A DNA stretch of 64,000 nucleotides from assembly GCF_043641665.1 (NCBI RefSeq), contig NC_092180.1, forward strand, positions 5,233,391 to 5,297,390. The letters run 5' to 3'. The position numbers and the translations under genes were made by a program. Shown here one piece after another: positions 10,501 through 31,800 of this stretch. Each line of letters starts with the position of its first letter. Within the stretch, counting starts at the first letter, position 1. This stretch comes from Enoplosus armatus (Eukaryota; Chordata; Actinopteri; Centrarchiformes; Enoplosidae). The notes beneath the pieces were generated by a model. The model saw only the letters and a program-made list of their open reading frames with translations. It was not told the DNA's origin and ran no database searches.

Positions 10501-13500
10501 ATCCTGCTGTGCAGAAGGTCTGCTATGCATCCTGGCTGTTCAAAATGTCTTATGTCTGAAAGGTTTGTGGTTTTCATAGAAAACGAATTAATCGCACACT
10601 ACAAAAAGAGACAGGCCAATTTTTCAAAACACCACAGGGAATTTGTATTTCTGCCAAATTAGTCTGACAATGCCCAGAATCCATATTATTGGTCATGGTT
10701 TTGAGATATTGAGTCTAATAAAACATCCATCTTGACTTCACAGTTCTTTTTTTTCTACATATCAGATGAAAAACTCATTATCACATGCAACAGAACTTCC
10801 AGAGAAAATCAAAAGTCAAACAACGTACATTGTTTTAAATTAGTGCCAAGAAGACAGAATGACTGCACTCCAACTAACACTTGAAACAATTCTATTGACG
10901 ACATTTGAAACCTCATTTGAAATTTGTTTTCTCCTCCTTTCTATGAAGAGAAAAGCTTTAGGCCTCAGCAAAATAGCTAGCATTAAGAATATTTGCACTG
11001 TTTCAATTTAAAAGTACACTGAAGGAACTTTTTTTGCAATTATGTTCATAATGTCACGACCTTCTAAACTGACATTTCTGTGTCTGTGTGTGGGTTGCAT
11101 TGGGTGCTTGCCACAAAGTTTAATCTGAAAACTGCAGTACATCGAAATCCTGTATTTGTCTATAAACCATAGAAGATTCATGAAAATTATTAGTAAAGCC
11201 ACACATATATATGGCCATTGAACAATGGGTAAAGTTTGTTTATATTTTCAGTCTCCAGAGATAATATTCATCTAGTTTTTAAAATGTGTGTTTTTCCTCT
11301 ACAGCAGATGGAGATTTCTAAACCTGTAGTGAAGCATATGATATTTAACTGATCTGAAAGCATGAAATCCCTAAAAGCGTTGACAGTTTGACAGTTTGGC
11401 ACGTGGAACCATCAGAAAGCCCATTAATCCTCATTGTTTCTGGCCCATTGAATTATCACTATTTTACCAACTGACTGACCCCCGGGTTGTGGTTAATCTC
11501 TGTGCAGTTAATGGACTTTCCACATCCACAGCAACCACATGTCTGTGTTATATAACAGGGGTTAGAGCATGCTGTGAGTTGTATTCTTTGTATTTACAGT
11601 ATGGAGAAGGTGTAAACACCTGTGAGGTTTAATGGGAAACAGTTCTTTGGACGGTGTGAGTCCACAGTTGAGATATATTGTACATAAATGAATTCAAGAA
11701 AATCTATTTTATTATATTTGGGATGCTTACATTAACAAAACGGTGAGGCTTATAGGTGTTGCTCAGGAACAGAAAACATGAACTGATTGCTCTCTCTCTG
11801 GGTGTTAGCTTAACTCCAGGTTAAGATAGATGACCTGTACATGTGAGGGCTGAGTTTCGTCTTACCGTACAGAAGGGGGCTATCATAACACACTGAGATC
11901 GCTTCCATTATTGGTTTAAACTTGAAATCTTATTGATGAGGGCTGTGAAATTTCTGTTCTTTATTGTTTTCATGTATTCATTTAGTCAACTGAAGCCAAT
12001 ATAGAAATACCGAATTAATACGTTCAAATTGCTGCTGAATTTGAATGTTATTATGTTTTTATTCTGATTCTGTAGTTTTTATGTCATGATGAGTATATGT
12101 GAGTATGATTATATACATCAGTTGGTGATTGGTTGCACCACTTTGGATTTCTTTTCCCCTTTTTATGTCACTTCAAGCTGTTTTGTCCTGAATTTAGGAA
12201 TTGTGTTTTTGCAAGTTTGATCTTTTACACTTTCCTATACTATATATTTACAGTGTTTCCTACAGTCTCTGTCTGAGTGTGCGTGGAGCCATTTCCCCCT
12301 TTACATCAACGCCGTCAGTCTCTTGGCTGATGATCAATATAAATGTGGTATAAAAGTGGTTTCCCCCCTGTAGTTTTTGGATGATTCTGGGATTGTGTAT
12401 GCTTGTACCATAATAATTGTGTAGTATTAGAATGCATCATCTATTGTATCTACATAAGATGGACAAAATATCAGTCGTCAGTGTACTTTTGGTAGTTGTC
12501 TTGTCTATCCCTGAAAACTAACTTCACAGTATAAAACTGATGATTGTCAGAACCCTTTATATTTAACTTAGAGACCAGCCCACCTGAATTAGTGGCATGC
12601 AATGCAAAATGCCAAAATAAAGTCTTAAATTTCAAACACAGGAGAGGACAAGCAAAGAGAATTGTTTTCACCAAAACCTCTGAGGAGAAAGGAAAGTATT
12701 CAGCTTCACCAAATTAGTATTTACAGCAGGGCCATTGTATTTTAAGGACGTAATGTATCGTCAAGTGTTCTTTTGTCCATCAAATTTTTCACTCAAGGGT
12801 TTTTAATTTCTCTTTTTATTCATCTTGAAGTGGCAACTATCAAAATTCAATTTTTCCAAATTGCATTTAATACAGTGCAATTAAATGACAATGGTGCCAA
12901 CAGCTGATCCTGATGTTACATTGTTAGATGTCCCTCTTTACATATGAATATCATGCAAGTATGTAGGACAACATCACATAACATCCTTCAAACAGGTCAA
13001 AACGGGACAAATGACACCAAAAACACAAAACCAGAAAGACATGCATGTTACATGTTGTGCTAATGTGGTTGTCTGCTCACGCTTATCCTTTAATGTGTGG
13101 ATGTAGGTTAATATTAGGCCATGGTCTCTGCCTTAGTCATCATGTATATGTGTGTGTTGATTATATTGGCACCACTTCCACCTCTCAATAATCGATCAGA
13201 TCCGTTTATAACCCGCATAATTAATTCAAGTCTTAACTTCCAAACCATCTCCTTGGCAAAATGTAGTAAAAGGTTATCAGACAAGTCAGAAATATAACTG
13301 AATACATCAGTATAATGTAAAATACTATATAAGCTTTGTATTAGCTTTTTATACAGCTTTATATTTCCTTTTACACTCCATTTTAACTATTCAACTAGTA
13401 ATAATTGTTAGTGATATATTTAGTTATATTTTTGACTTGTGTCATAACCTTTTACTACATTTTGTGAGTTGTGGGGCTCCATTTTGTGGTGTTGGTAGTG

Positions 13501-16500
13501 CAGAGTTCTGTGCTACCATCGAGCATGAGGGAAAGGTTCACACAGAATCTCACACCCTGAGTCACAGATCAACATTGCAGATTTTTTTCTGTTCAGTTAT
13601 CGTTAAACTTATATATTTAAACTAATTTGGTTGCAACAAAGTGATTCACTATCAGGATCCGCCTTTGTTTTATGATTTGTGGAAATGTCTTGTAAGATAT
13701 CACAGCTGTAGACTTGTTCTCCGAGTGTGTCTGATCCATCTCAGTGTGTATGTGTGCTGGATTAGGATGGCTCAGAACAGATTAGTTAATTATAGACACC
13801 TGCTGTCTAAGCGTGGTGTGTGTTGTCAGGTGTTGCAGCATGAGGTCGGCTTGGTGCTGAGGGGAGAAAAGGTGGAGCCAGGTGTGGAATTGCAGGGACG
13901 AATGCTTTGCCATGTGCTCTTAGATTGTCTCTGCTCTCCCTGTCCTAGCTCTGACAGCAGCTCAGTAATGGGAATCTTCACAAACACTTCACAGATATAA
14001 AGTGTCACCTACTCAACACACCTATACCTAGTAGCTCTGCAAACTCTATATATTACGCCTGTATCCTAAAGCACCTATATGATCTGCTAACAGTGAATCA
14101 CTCTATAATCAGACAGCTGGAATTATATTCTCTTTGATTCTGGCCAAGCAATATTTTGATTCCCACAAAAAGGGATAAAACACTAACACAGTCAAGCTGT
14201 CATAGCCACATTTTGAAGACTAAATTATACTCTGGATAAGAATTTATGAATCTATGTATTAAAGCCATTCACAGCACCATGACTGATCTATAATAAGAGG
14301 CCAAATAGGAGCATGGTGACTGTTAAAATGGCTCCAATGATATGACACACACCTTGGTAATCATCTTGTCCACATACAAAGTCGGTCACCCCAACATAGC
14401 ATTAAAGAATAAATACTGCCATGGCAACACCATCGCAACTGCATGTGGCTATGTCAATCTGTGAAAATAAAAGGAGCCATGGTCACTTGCTTCCAGGAAG
14501 ACTATAATCGCACTGACGACATTCAATGACTAAGCAGCACTAAACAGCTGCGTCTGTGCAAATGCCTCAAATCAAGGCTCAGCTTGTTGTTGCTATGCAA
14601 AGTTTCTGCCGAATGATTTGGAAACAGTAACAAGATCTTGAGCAGCACAAGAAACATTCAGGGTCATATTGACAGAATAACAAACATAATGAAAAGTTTA
14701 TATTTGCCTTCATCTCAAGCAATCCATTGTTGGTTTAAGCTGAGGAACAGAACTGCGTGCCAAACTCTCCATTAAAATCAATAAGAAATAAGAAATCTTA
14801 CCCAAACCATAACATATAAGCCATAAGTGATGTCTGATTACAAACACTTAGTTGAGATTCATTAACCCTTGAATTTGTGCCATTGTCTTAACTGCTTCAC
14901 ATATAAATGAAGCACGCAAATAAACCTAAAGTGCAACACATTTAACATTACGAATAAATTACTTTGCAAGAAGCTTTCTGAAGACATCAGACATCATGAT
15001 GCCGCTCTGTGTTAGAAATTAATTATGGGCTGCAGCTACTGACAATATCCTCACTGATTGTGTTTAGCCAAGGAGTTTTAAAACTCCTGGAAAGGGCAAA
15101 CCATGCATTTGGCAAAGTTGCCCTGATGAATATGCATTGTTTTGTTTTTTCCATTTTGTAAATCTAATCTAATAAATTGTTCTAATCTAAAACTCTCTGT
15201 GTTATCAGTAAAGTAGGACCCAGTCAGAAAACTTAACACTTGTAACTCTCAACACTTATTTTTACTCATTCAGGACCCTCTGAGATTATATCTCTTTGGA
15301 CATGCAAAGCGATATAAATCATTCCCTCTGGAAGGAAAAGTAAACAAATAAAACCAAACCAAAAAAGGACTTTTAACTCCCTCGCTAATCTTCGGAGGTT
15401 GACTCCACCCTTCCTGTCTGGGAGACTCCTGTCAGACCTCCAGGTTAGTCAGTTTACCTTTACACACCTCCCTCCCTGCAGCTGAATGCGCAGGCATTTG
15501 TGATTGTGGATATACATCGAATGCTGAGGAAGAACCGATCTGCAGATCTTTAAGGACGGAAGAGCCCTTTCTGAAGGGATAAAATACTTTTTGGCATTTC
15601 TGACTGGATTTACTAATGCATGAGCCATGATTTTGTTAATTTTTTCACTGACACCGATGGCTGTGTAGTAACCCTAAAGTAAAGTACAATTTCAAGACCA
15701 GGCAACATACAAAACAACTGGTAAGCATTATTAGTAGCACGTAGTGATGTGGTGGTAGTTTATGAGATGAGTCATTTAGACATTGCCATGGAAGAGTTGC
15801 CTTCAAAATAATCAGCAGCTCCTGTGCAGATTTCCCTTGAAAGCTGAATGATGCATCAGTGTGTATATTGTGTCCAGAAATGACTACTGTAAGTTTTACA
15901 TCTGTGGTAAACCTGTTGGTGATGCATTGATAGAGTGAGTATGATGTTTTTGTCATGTCTCTTCAAACATAGCTCATAAACTTCGTCCTGTTCTGCCCTT
16001 TGATCCTTTTGCATCAGCCTCTCAACCAGAGATCTTGATAGAGTGTATTTTGGGTGCTGATAGCATAAAAGTAGCGGCTTGCATTGAAAAAGATACCCCT
16101 CACCCTCTCAAACATTTGTTTGGTACCAAACTGACTAACATTGCTTACTCATGAACGTTTTTTGCTCTTAAATGATTTGTCCAGTGCTTTTACCCGGTAG
16201 TACCTAGCTGTAGAAAAACAAAGAGAAACTTCGTCTGAATACTGAAGTTTGGTATTTAAATTAGTAATCTCCTGTATAACAGTCGTCAGGCAGGTGAAGG
16301 TGACACCTTGACTTTTCCTGGGAAGCCCCTTTTCTGTTACATAACTCAATCACTTGTGTCCTGGAGGTGCTAATTTTATCCTCTTTAAAAGGCTTAAGTC
16401 TCATTAATGCTGAAGCACAGTGTATCAGACAGGCATGATTGACTTGGCAGTTGTTCTGTCCTCACCTTATATGTTCCCTGTTCCCTTTCATGTGTTGTAC

Positions 16501-17921
16501 AGAGGGTAATTCAAATATTGAATTATCAAACATAATATTGAACGAGGGAAGAAGAGTACACACTGTGAATTGTCCTGAAGGAAAGTACTTTTTCTAGAGG
16601 AAACTTTTCACTTAATCCACAACCTTTGCTAACAGAAACTTCAGTATTTCTGTTGTGTTTGCTGCCAGCATTAATATTCCAGGTGTTCAAGTCATGAAGG
16701 TCGAGAGTGTCCAAATGACACGAGCATTCACTGTTACATAACTGTGCAAGTCTGTGCTCTACAGAGGATTTAAAGGCTGCACAGGGGAGAGCTGATCTTT
16801 AAGTCAAAGAGGCTTTACGCCAGACCACAACAAACCTGAGATACTTGTTGCTTCAGTGACATGACGAAGCAGCAAGATTAAGGAGTGGATCGCAGGATGG
16901 ACGAGATCATTATCTGACATCGTCTCTAAGCGATGAAATTAGTTCTGGAAACTCACAGAAAACATGAGGGCGAAACACCGACCACATAACAAAACAAACT
17001 GTGTACGTATAAAAAAAAAAACGTTATGCATGCCCTTTAACTTTACATGCAGGTTTTGTTGCTCTTATATTTTATTCAACACAGAAATAGGATATCTTGA
17101 ATTATCATGAATTACTTTGAACAGACATCCAACAGAAGCAGCAGCAGCAGTAGCAGAGGGGAGGATATGAGTAACAGCTGGTGTTCTGTTTATTCTAATT
17201 CATCGAGGAAAAATGGAATAATTTGTTTAAAATGCAGATTATAAACAGGCTCTTTGTTGATTCTGTTCTAACTGTTTGGGAATGTCAGTCGCTAATTATA
17301 AAAAGGCTGCGAACTTTTTACAACTTTGCATGCATTCAAAGTGCACCCATTAATTACAATGAACACATTTTAAAATTAGTAATCCTTTATGCAATATCGT
17401 GATTTCAATCACTATTGCAAATTTATTTTACTAATCACCTAGTATAGATTGCACGATAACATAATGCTATCATCACACAGTCTTTCCTTTTTGGGGGGTT
17501 GGGTTGGCCCCTTTTTCTCCCGAGTTTGGGATCACCAATACCCTGAGTGTGCCGCTGCTAACTCTACTGTTGGCCTGGTGAGGGTAGAGACAGACATGTG
17601 TCTTCTCCAGTGTAAATGGTCTCACTACTGTTGCCTGTGTGCCCCCCATCCACCTGATAAAAAGGTTGTCTCAGTTCCATACTCAGTAATAATGGAGTAC
17701 TTCTATTTGAAGGCATCGCTCCAACTGGACTCTTAATCAAAGTGTAACCCCAGCTCTATTTTGCAATCTCCTTCAACATTGTTTATTTCTTCTCTTAGCT
17801 GCAACTTAACACAAATTGAATTATTAAGCATGTCTGCTGCTTTGTAGTAAGAAAAACATTTAAAACCTACAAACTTGTCTGTAATTAATACCAGCTCTTC
17901 TTCCTTCTTTACTTCCTTTAG
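7590..17921. other. Long noncoding stretch upstream of slc1a2 exon 2 (intron 1 or intergenic)
   Basis: About 10 kb of AT-rich sequence with no frame that reads as a conserved protein on either strand. If the 7521-7579 exon is real, this is slc1a2 intron 1; mammalian SLC1A2 also has a very long first intron. A GC-richer patch at about 15360-15600 could be an alternative promoter or first exon, but no initiation codon with a suitable donor was found there. A patch at 17480-17660 is also GC-richer and may be an old interspersed repeat. Confidence 0.5.
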
Positions 17922-25490
<7,569 letters not shown>

Positions 25491-28129
25491 AGCAGATCCA
25501 GATGCTGCTGCGCCTTCCCCTGAGTTCCAACAGTTTTTACTTTCTGCCGACGCAACAATAAAAAACAACCAAAAAAAAAAATCACATACGAAAAGGAGGA
25601 AAAAAAAGTTAGCAGAGTCACTGTACCGCAAGAACAAACGGTCGGCCAGTGTTTTTCTTTCAGTTACTCATCTGGGTAGCTACTGGAGCAAACTACAGAT
25701 GACTCACCAACTTGTATTAGATCTTGCATTGGCACTAACTAGACACAAACTGTAATGAACTGGTGCGCTCCATGCGCTCTGTACAGAAGAATAAATCATT
25801 CAGTTGACAACACTCAGGGCCTTACTTCGTGCTGCTGCAAGCTTCCTGTTCTGTCAACGAAAGAATTCTTCTACCATGTGCAACATCTATTTTTTCTTTT
25901 GTATTGAAGCATTTTCTTTGTAGCTTTCTGCGTAGGCAGAGATGATGTGTGGATGATGGCCTTGCCAGTTACATTTAATACAAAGACCAAGTGAGACATA
26001 AAATCATCTAAGAACAAATGTCAGCTCATCAGCATTTGACAGACTTCATCACTGAATGGTTGTCACTATCATTGGTTTTGTGTATTTGTGATTTCTGACA
26101 AACTCTGTCGTCTTATGAAATGTCTCTAAACACTAGACCAAAGGTTGAAAATAATGAAAAAATCGATTTATAAAAACATGAACTGAATGAAACAGTGCTT
26201 CGTGTGGCATTATGATGTAAGAGCAGCATGGTTTAACACTGCGTTACCTTTGACTGTTTGACTTATGGGATTACACCCTGATGTCGCACACATGGTCAAG
26301 CCTAAGAAGCAAAGCTTAGGACTTAGACCATTAGAGGAGAGCATGTGGCCTCTAAATGTGGCAACAAACAGTACAGGATGTGTTGCAAAGAGCTGTACAG
26401 CAGAAAATAAAGTAAATGACGGGTGCCCTCCCATTTATTTATTTATTCTTTTTTGTATATATGTTCTTCATGAGTGAAGCACTGAGTTTCTGTTTGTAGT
26501 CAAAAGATGCCTGTGTACTGGAATGTTTTGTGTGTTCATATGAGTTTCTGAGAGCAAGAGATGAAGATTAACATGGATATGGAATAAAGTTGGAGATTCA
26601 ATAAGAGAAGTGTATAGGGGAGGGGGGTCAGATGGGGCATGGGGGTCTCTCAAACTCTCAGCAGGCCAGTGCATTGCTCTGTGTTTTATTTCAAACTGTT
26701 TATTTCTTTGCTTTATGACAACCTTGCCTTGACGATGTCAACTGCAGAGTGCAGTCAGTGTGATGACTACGACTACAACTACTACACACTTGTGGATAAA
26801 AGTTACCACTTTTCATTTCAATAGGATATTGGGACTTACATTTTAGCAGAAGAAGGAAAAATTCTCCACCTTCCAGCTTTACTACCCTCAGAGCGAGGAC
26901 GGCTGGGCCTTCCTCGCAAGACAGTCCTTACTGCACTTACACAGCAGATTTAAATATAAATAACACGCTTGTAATTACATGTAGAGTTGATTAGCTATGG
27001 TCACGTCTGTTTAGCAAGTGCACACTAAATTCTGCCTCCAGCACTCGCGTAAATCTCAAGCCGTAACAACAAAGTCATTGGATGTTGGCTGAATATGTTC
27101 GTTTTTGAGTTTAACTCCGTGCAGCAACTCTGTTCAAACCTAGGTGAAAACGGAATTATTTATTTCTCTTTTCATATAAGCGACAGCTTATATATTCATG
27201 TTTAAAGTGCCTCCTTGCACTTTGTGTATATACTCTCTTTAGATAAAGTGTATAAATCAAATGTATAGAATTTGACATTTTATGTCATCTATCAGAACTG
27301 TTTTTGCTATGCTAAAGGTTTCTATAAAGACTATATATATGTAACAATGTTAGCGCAACGATAATTTTCTTTTTATGGGCCACTAGTTGTCTCAATAGGT
27401 TGTGAAATTAGGGTCATTCATGTACAAACAATGCGTTCAATGTATCTGTTTTAAGGGAAAATACTGAGCTCCAAATGGTTGTCAGAGAAGAAAGCCCAAT
27501 ATTTTTCAGTTGTTTAAGGAGTGAATGTTGTTATTGACTCATCGCAGATTTGGTCATTTAAGGGTTACAAGCACATTAAGGCAGTTTTATGTGCACGGGA
27601 TATTGGTGTTGGCAGCTATAGTATGTCTACATGTTGTGAGACCTCTGCAAGCCATCCAGTGCTCAAGCACCGCCTTCCTCCAAAATGGAAGAGAGTCTTC
27701 CTCAGTATTTATCAGCACGTCCTGATTTATGTCCAAAAACCCATGATCTATTAACTGATTATATCCCTTTTCAATCTATTCCATTTGGTGTTGGGCCTTG
27801 ATCTAAATAAGAAAATGTTCTTAGTCAACTGGCCTAGTGTAGCAGGTGTTTTCTATGAACATGTGAAATTGTACAATCTTTAGATAATAAAACTTTTATT
27901 TTCTATCTTTTATTTTTGATTCTGTGTCCCAGAATGTGTTCAACATTTCCGTGTGTCTGACATTCATTGTAATGCAAAACTTGACTGACTAAATGCAAGC
28001 AGGATTGAATGCATGTACTAAACAAACTATAACAGTGCACAAAAATATTTGTCAGGCAAATGGAATGAAAGTGTGTAAATGTTTTAATACTTGTGTGTAA
28101 ATATGAATGGAAACAAATAAATGTTTATT
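25491..28129 (+). other. slc1a2 3' UTR and downstream flank
   Basis: No coding signal follows the TAA at 25488-25490. Plus-strand AATAAA-type hexamers occur at several points, including 27886-27891 and 28116-28121, so the 3' UTR may be about 2.4-2.6 kb. A long 3' UTR would fit the mammalian gene. The exact end cannot be fixed from sequence. Confidence 0.5.
28116..28129. other. Back-to-back poly(A) signals of the convergent genes
   Basis: AATAAA on the plus strand (28116-28121) and AATAAA on the minus strand (TTTATT at 28124-28129) are separated by two bases. The site lies between the convergent slc1a2 and the minus-strand mucin gene, so one near-palindrome could end both transcripts. Confidence 0.4.
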
Positions 28130-28811
28130 GATGAGCCTCCGTGGTGTTTATTTATCAGATGAGGGTGGATGTGATACAGCATATGAGAATTCAATAAATG
28201 CATACAGCAGCTGAAGTGCTGTGTAGGTTGTCAAGAGAAGCTACTGAGTTAGGGGGCCGAGCACTGCTCAGTACAGAGCTCCCATAATGAATGTGGGTGA
28301 AAGAACAGAGCAGCTTAATATAAGTTACAATCCACAACACGGTCTTTAATAATATTATTACAAAGAGATTTAAAATAATATTACAACTTAAAAAGGTCTT
28401 TTCTTGTGTCCACTAACAGATCTGTGAGTTTAAAAAAACACTACTTATTTACAATTTAAAAACAGGACATAAAACACTGTAAATACTTTCCAGCTGTGTT
28501 TGAAATAAATGGAATTTGTGTATCTCACCAGAGCAGTTTTGTATTTTACAGTTGACTGATTTGACATGGCAATAAATACATCGACCAAAATATTGCTGTA
28601 TTTTCAAGGTAAAGATATGATTTGAATTTTGAGTCAGCAGGAAAAACCAGACCATGATCCTCGTTCAGACTGGGCTCAGAGCTGTGAAAGTCCACAGAAA
28701 CCTTTTGCTCAACAGCCATAACAGTTGCGTTCCTCTCATCAAATCCATCTGCTTCAGAGTCTTGTGGTTCTGTGATGAGTCTCAAGCCTCCAGAGGGTCT
28801 TTTCCTGAACC

Positions 28812-31800
28812 TCAGTGTGATGAATATTTCTCTGGAAGCTCATCCAGGGGGATGACTGTGTACTCTTCCGCCTTTCCATTCTCCCTAGGATTGTCTTTGT
28901 GCAGGAATGTCTCCATCTCTACCTCCCTCTGCTGGTTTGAGGAGTTAGTATTGGTCTCTAGCTGGGATGCCTGTTTTGGTCCGTTCCACCTGCGCAATAA
29001 GGTGAGAATTTAATTCTATGCTCATAATAGTTACGGACAAAAACATTGTTCTATTTTTCAGATGTTAAAGTCTCACTTGTCTCTGGTAGCGATGGCAACG
29101 CAGAGCATGACCAGTGCTGCAACGCCAGCAATAAAACCAACGATGATGATCCAACCTGGAGATATGGGAGCATAAGAGTTAAGAATATGGACTGTCTTAA
29201 ACCAGAGTTTAATCATGCAGAAATCTGGTTTATTAAATGCATTTTTTCTGGACTCACCTGGTGTACTGTGTCCTTTGTTCTGGGATTCAGGATTGACAGG
29301 TTCTTCCACACTCTGTGGTCCTTGAACAGAAAAACACAGACTTAAACTTTCCCGTAGACAATCAATAAAGACAATATGATAACGATTGTAGGCATAACAT
29401 TTGGGGCAAGTATAGGGTATTTACCATTAATGAGCGGTCCCATCCTGCTTTTCGTTTGAGTAGCGAATGACTTTTTAATCTCCTCTAACATTTCGGATTC
29501 TGATCCTGATCCAGATCCAGATCCTTCACTTCCTTCAAATATATGTGGAGCGGCCCTGGAGGTTGATGATGCAGTGCTAGTTTCTCTGTCGGAGCTAGAG
29601 GTTATACTTGAGGTTGAAGAAGGGTACTGGCCTGACACCTCTCCATCTCCAGACCCTGAATCAGAAGTCAGGGTGCTCAGGAAGTCAAAGCTGGAGACAG
29701 CGGGATCAGTAGTTTGAGAGGCCGTGATGTGGTCTGGGGTGACACTTGACTGGGCTTCATTTGGCACTGATGAAGAGGTAAAGCTAGACTGAGGGCTTTG
29801 AGTGGGTGAATCTGAACTAGAATTGTCAGTGTCCCTTGGCAACACTGTGGAGGTGGAGCTCTCAGCATGTGAAACACTCTGAGTTGTGGTTGCATACTCT
29901 TCACCTCCATGCTGGAGGAACACAGTCTCCCCGAGACCACTGCCCTCGATCATATCATTCCTTTTGGAGTCAGAAGATGGCTGCTGGGATGCTTGAACGG
30001 TTGTGTTTCTTTTGGGCGATTCAGTTGTGAGCGAAGGGAGAAAAAAGTGATCGATGAGGAACCCGTCCGTCGCGGCCTCTCGGAGAACGTCATCCTCGGT
30101 CTTGACCGGGGTCTGGGTCACAGCTAGGGCAAAGAGAGAGGAAAAATCCACAGGTCACCTTAAGTGTTTACCTACCAGCCCTGACATGAGCGGAAAGGAA
30201 AGTTACAAAGCTTTTTTGATGTATTACAAAATGATGACACAGGGCTTAAGAGCTTCGCCCCAAATTCTTGTATAAACTTGTGTCAGTGTTCTTTGATGAG
30301 GTGCGGTGGGAAACAGTAATGATTAACTTGGGTGACTAATCGTCTATGAGTGGGTTAACAAAAGAAAGGCAGTCTCATCAAAGCATACGTTTTACTAAGA
30401 GCATGCCACTCTTTTGACACACCCAGTACAACAGAGCAAGCCCTGACTGTGTTCTCTGTTTTAGTTGGAAGGAAGCCATTGTCAGGGTTTGGTGCCATTA
30501 AGGAAGAGGAAACAATGATTGGAAATATTCATTGTTTTTTGCTCATTTGAATTTATTTTTTAATTTCCTGCATAATCATAGCTTAATAGTGTTGAGATTT
30601 TTATTTTTTTTCATTTGGATTTTAATTTGGATTTTTTTTGTGCAGTTTTGAGGTTCTTGTGCTTTACTTGAGTATTTCCATTTCATGCTACTTTATACTA
30701 CTCCACTACATTTCACTAGGAAATATTGCTTTTTACTCCATCTACCTGACAGCTATAGCTAGCTTTTTGGCATGTTACCCCTTACAAAAAAAGTAGTGTC
30801 TATGAGTTTGGATATCTACGAGTTGTTACCAGTTCCACCAAATAAGTATTTCCCTCTAAACTTCTCAGATGGTTTCATTCCAAAGAGGAAAAATCATCCA
30901 ATATTTAATTTAAATCCCCTAGTGACACCTCAGATTTACTTTGTGACCTTTCGGAGGGACCCGACCCCCAGGTTAGGAACCACTGGCCTAAGCTAACTGT
31001 ATATAAAGTTGTTAAAACTAGCTATACCTCGACCAGCTACAACCGTAAAATGCTACTTACAGATTAATGCAACAGTATTTACAACCTAATGATAATTACA
31101 GGGACTATTTTTCTGCTCTTCTGCTCTAACTTTAAATACATATTGCCTATAATACTTCTGTGCCTTTACTTATAATGGAGCATTTTTACGTTGTGTTATT
31201 AATCAGAATCAGAAATACTTTATTGATCCCCGGGGGGAAATTATACATTATTAGTACTTTATTAGGACATTATTAGTACTTTTACTTAAGTATTTGATCC
31301 AAGTACTTCTTCCAACACTATCCATAATAAGCAATAATCTGTTATATCTCAATAAAGTAAGAAAAGGGTTAAAACAATTATAAGAAGGCCTAAGAATCAA
31401 ATCACACATCTCCACTCTCAATTTCTACCCAGTCATGTTCAGCTCCAGTGTTCCCTATGAAGTTTCCGGTTGCCCAGACTTGTGTAACAGCTCTGTGCTG
31501 ATCTTCGGTTTCACCTTACTCAAGACATACGCATTAATGCACCTCCTGGAGCAGCTCAGAACATTCTACAAAAGATCTCTGTGTGTAATCTGGAGGTGCC
31601 AGTGAAACCTGCACACCGGCAATGAAATACTACTCTGGCATTCTTACAGAGAGAGTTAGACCTGAAACATAAAGAGCATCTTAGGTGGCGGAGGGGGGGA
31701 GTGCTGATTCACAGGGTAAGAAAAAGGACACCATAGGAATTATTGAAATTTCAGAGGTCTGTATAAAAGAATTACTGTATTTGTCAGACTGCAAAACCCA

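Noticed and set aside
17449..17736. A 95-codon plus-strand frame in GC-richer sequence just before the slc1a2 exon.
   Set aside because: It has no domain motif and is not in phase with the slc1a2 exon; it is more likely an old interspersed repeat.
25560..25615. Lysine-rich frame over an A-rich stretch after the slc1a2 stop.
   Set aside because: It is simple poly(A)-rich 3' UTR sequence, with no evidence of coding.
31390..31690. Minus-strand frames in the mucin intron checked as possible link-domain exons.
   Set aside because: They have stops in all frames over any useful length, and none shows the link-domain Cys pattern or a phase-1/phase-1 exon shape.
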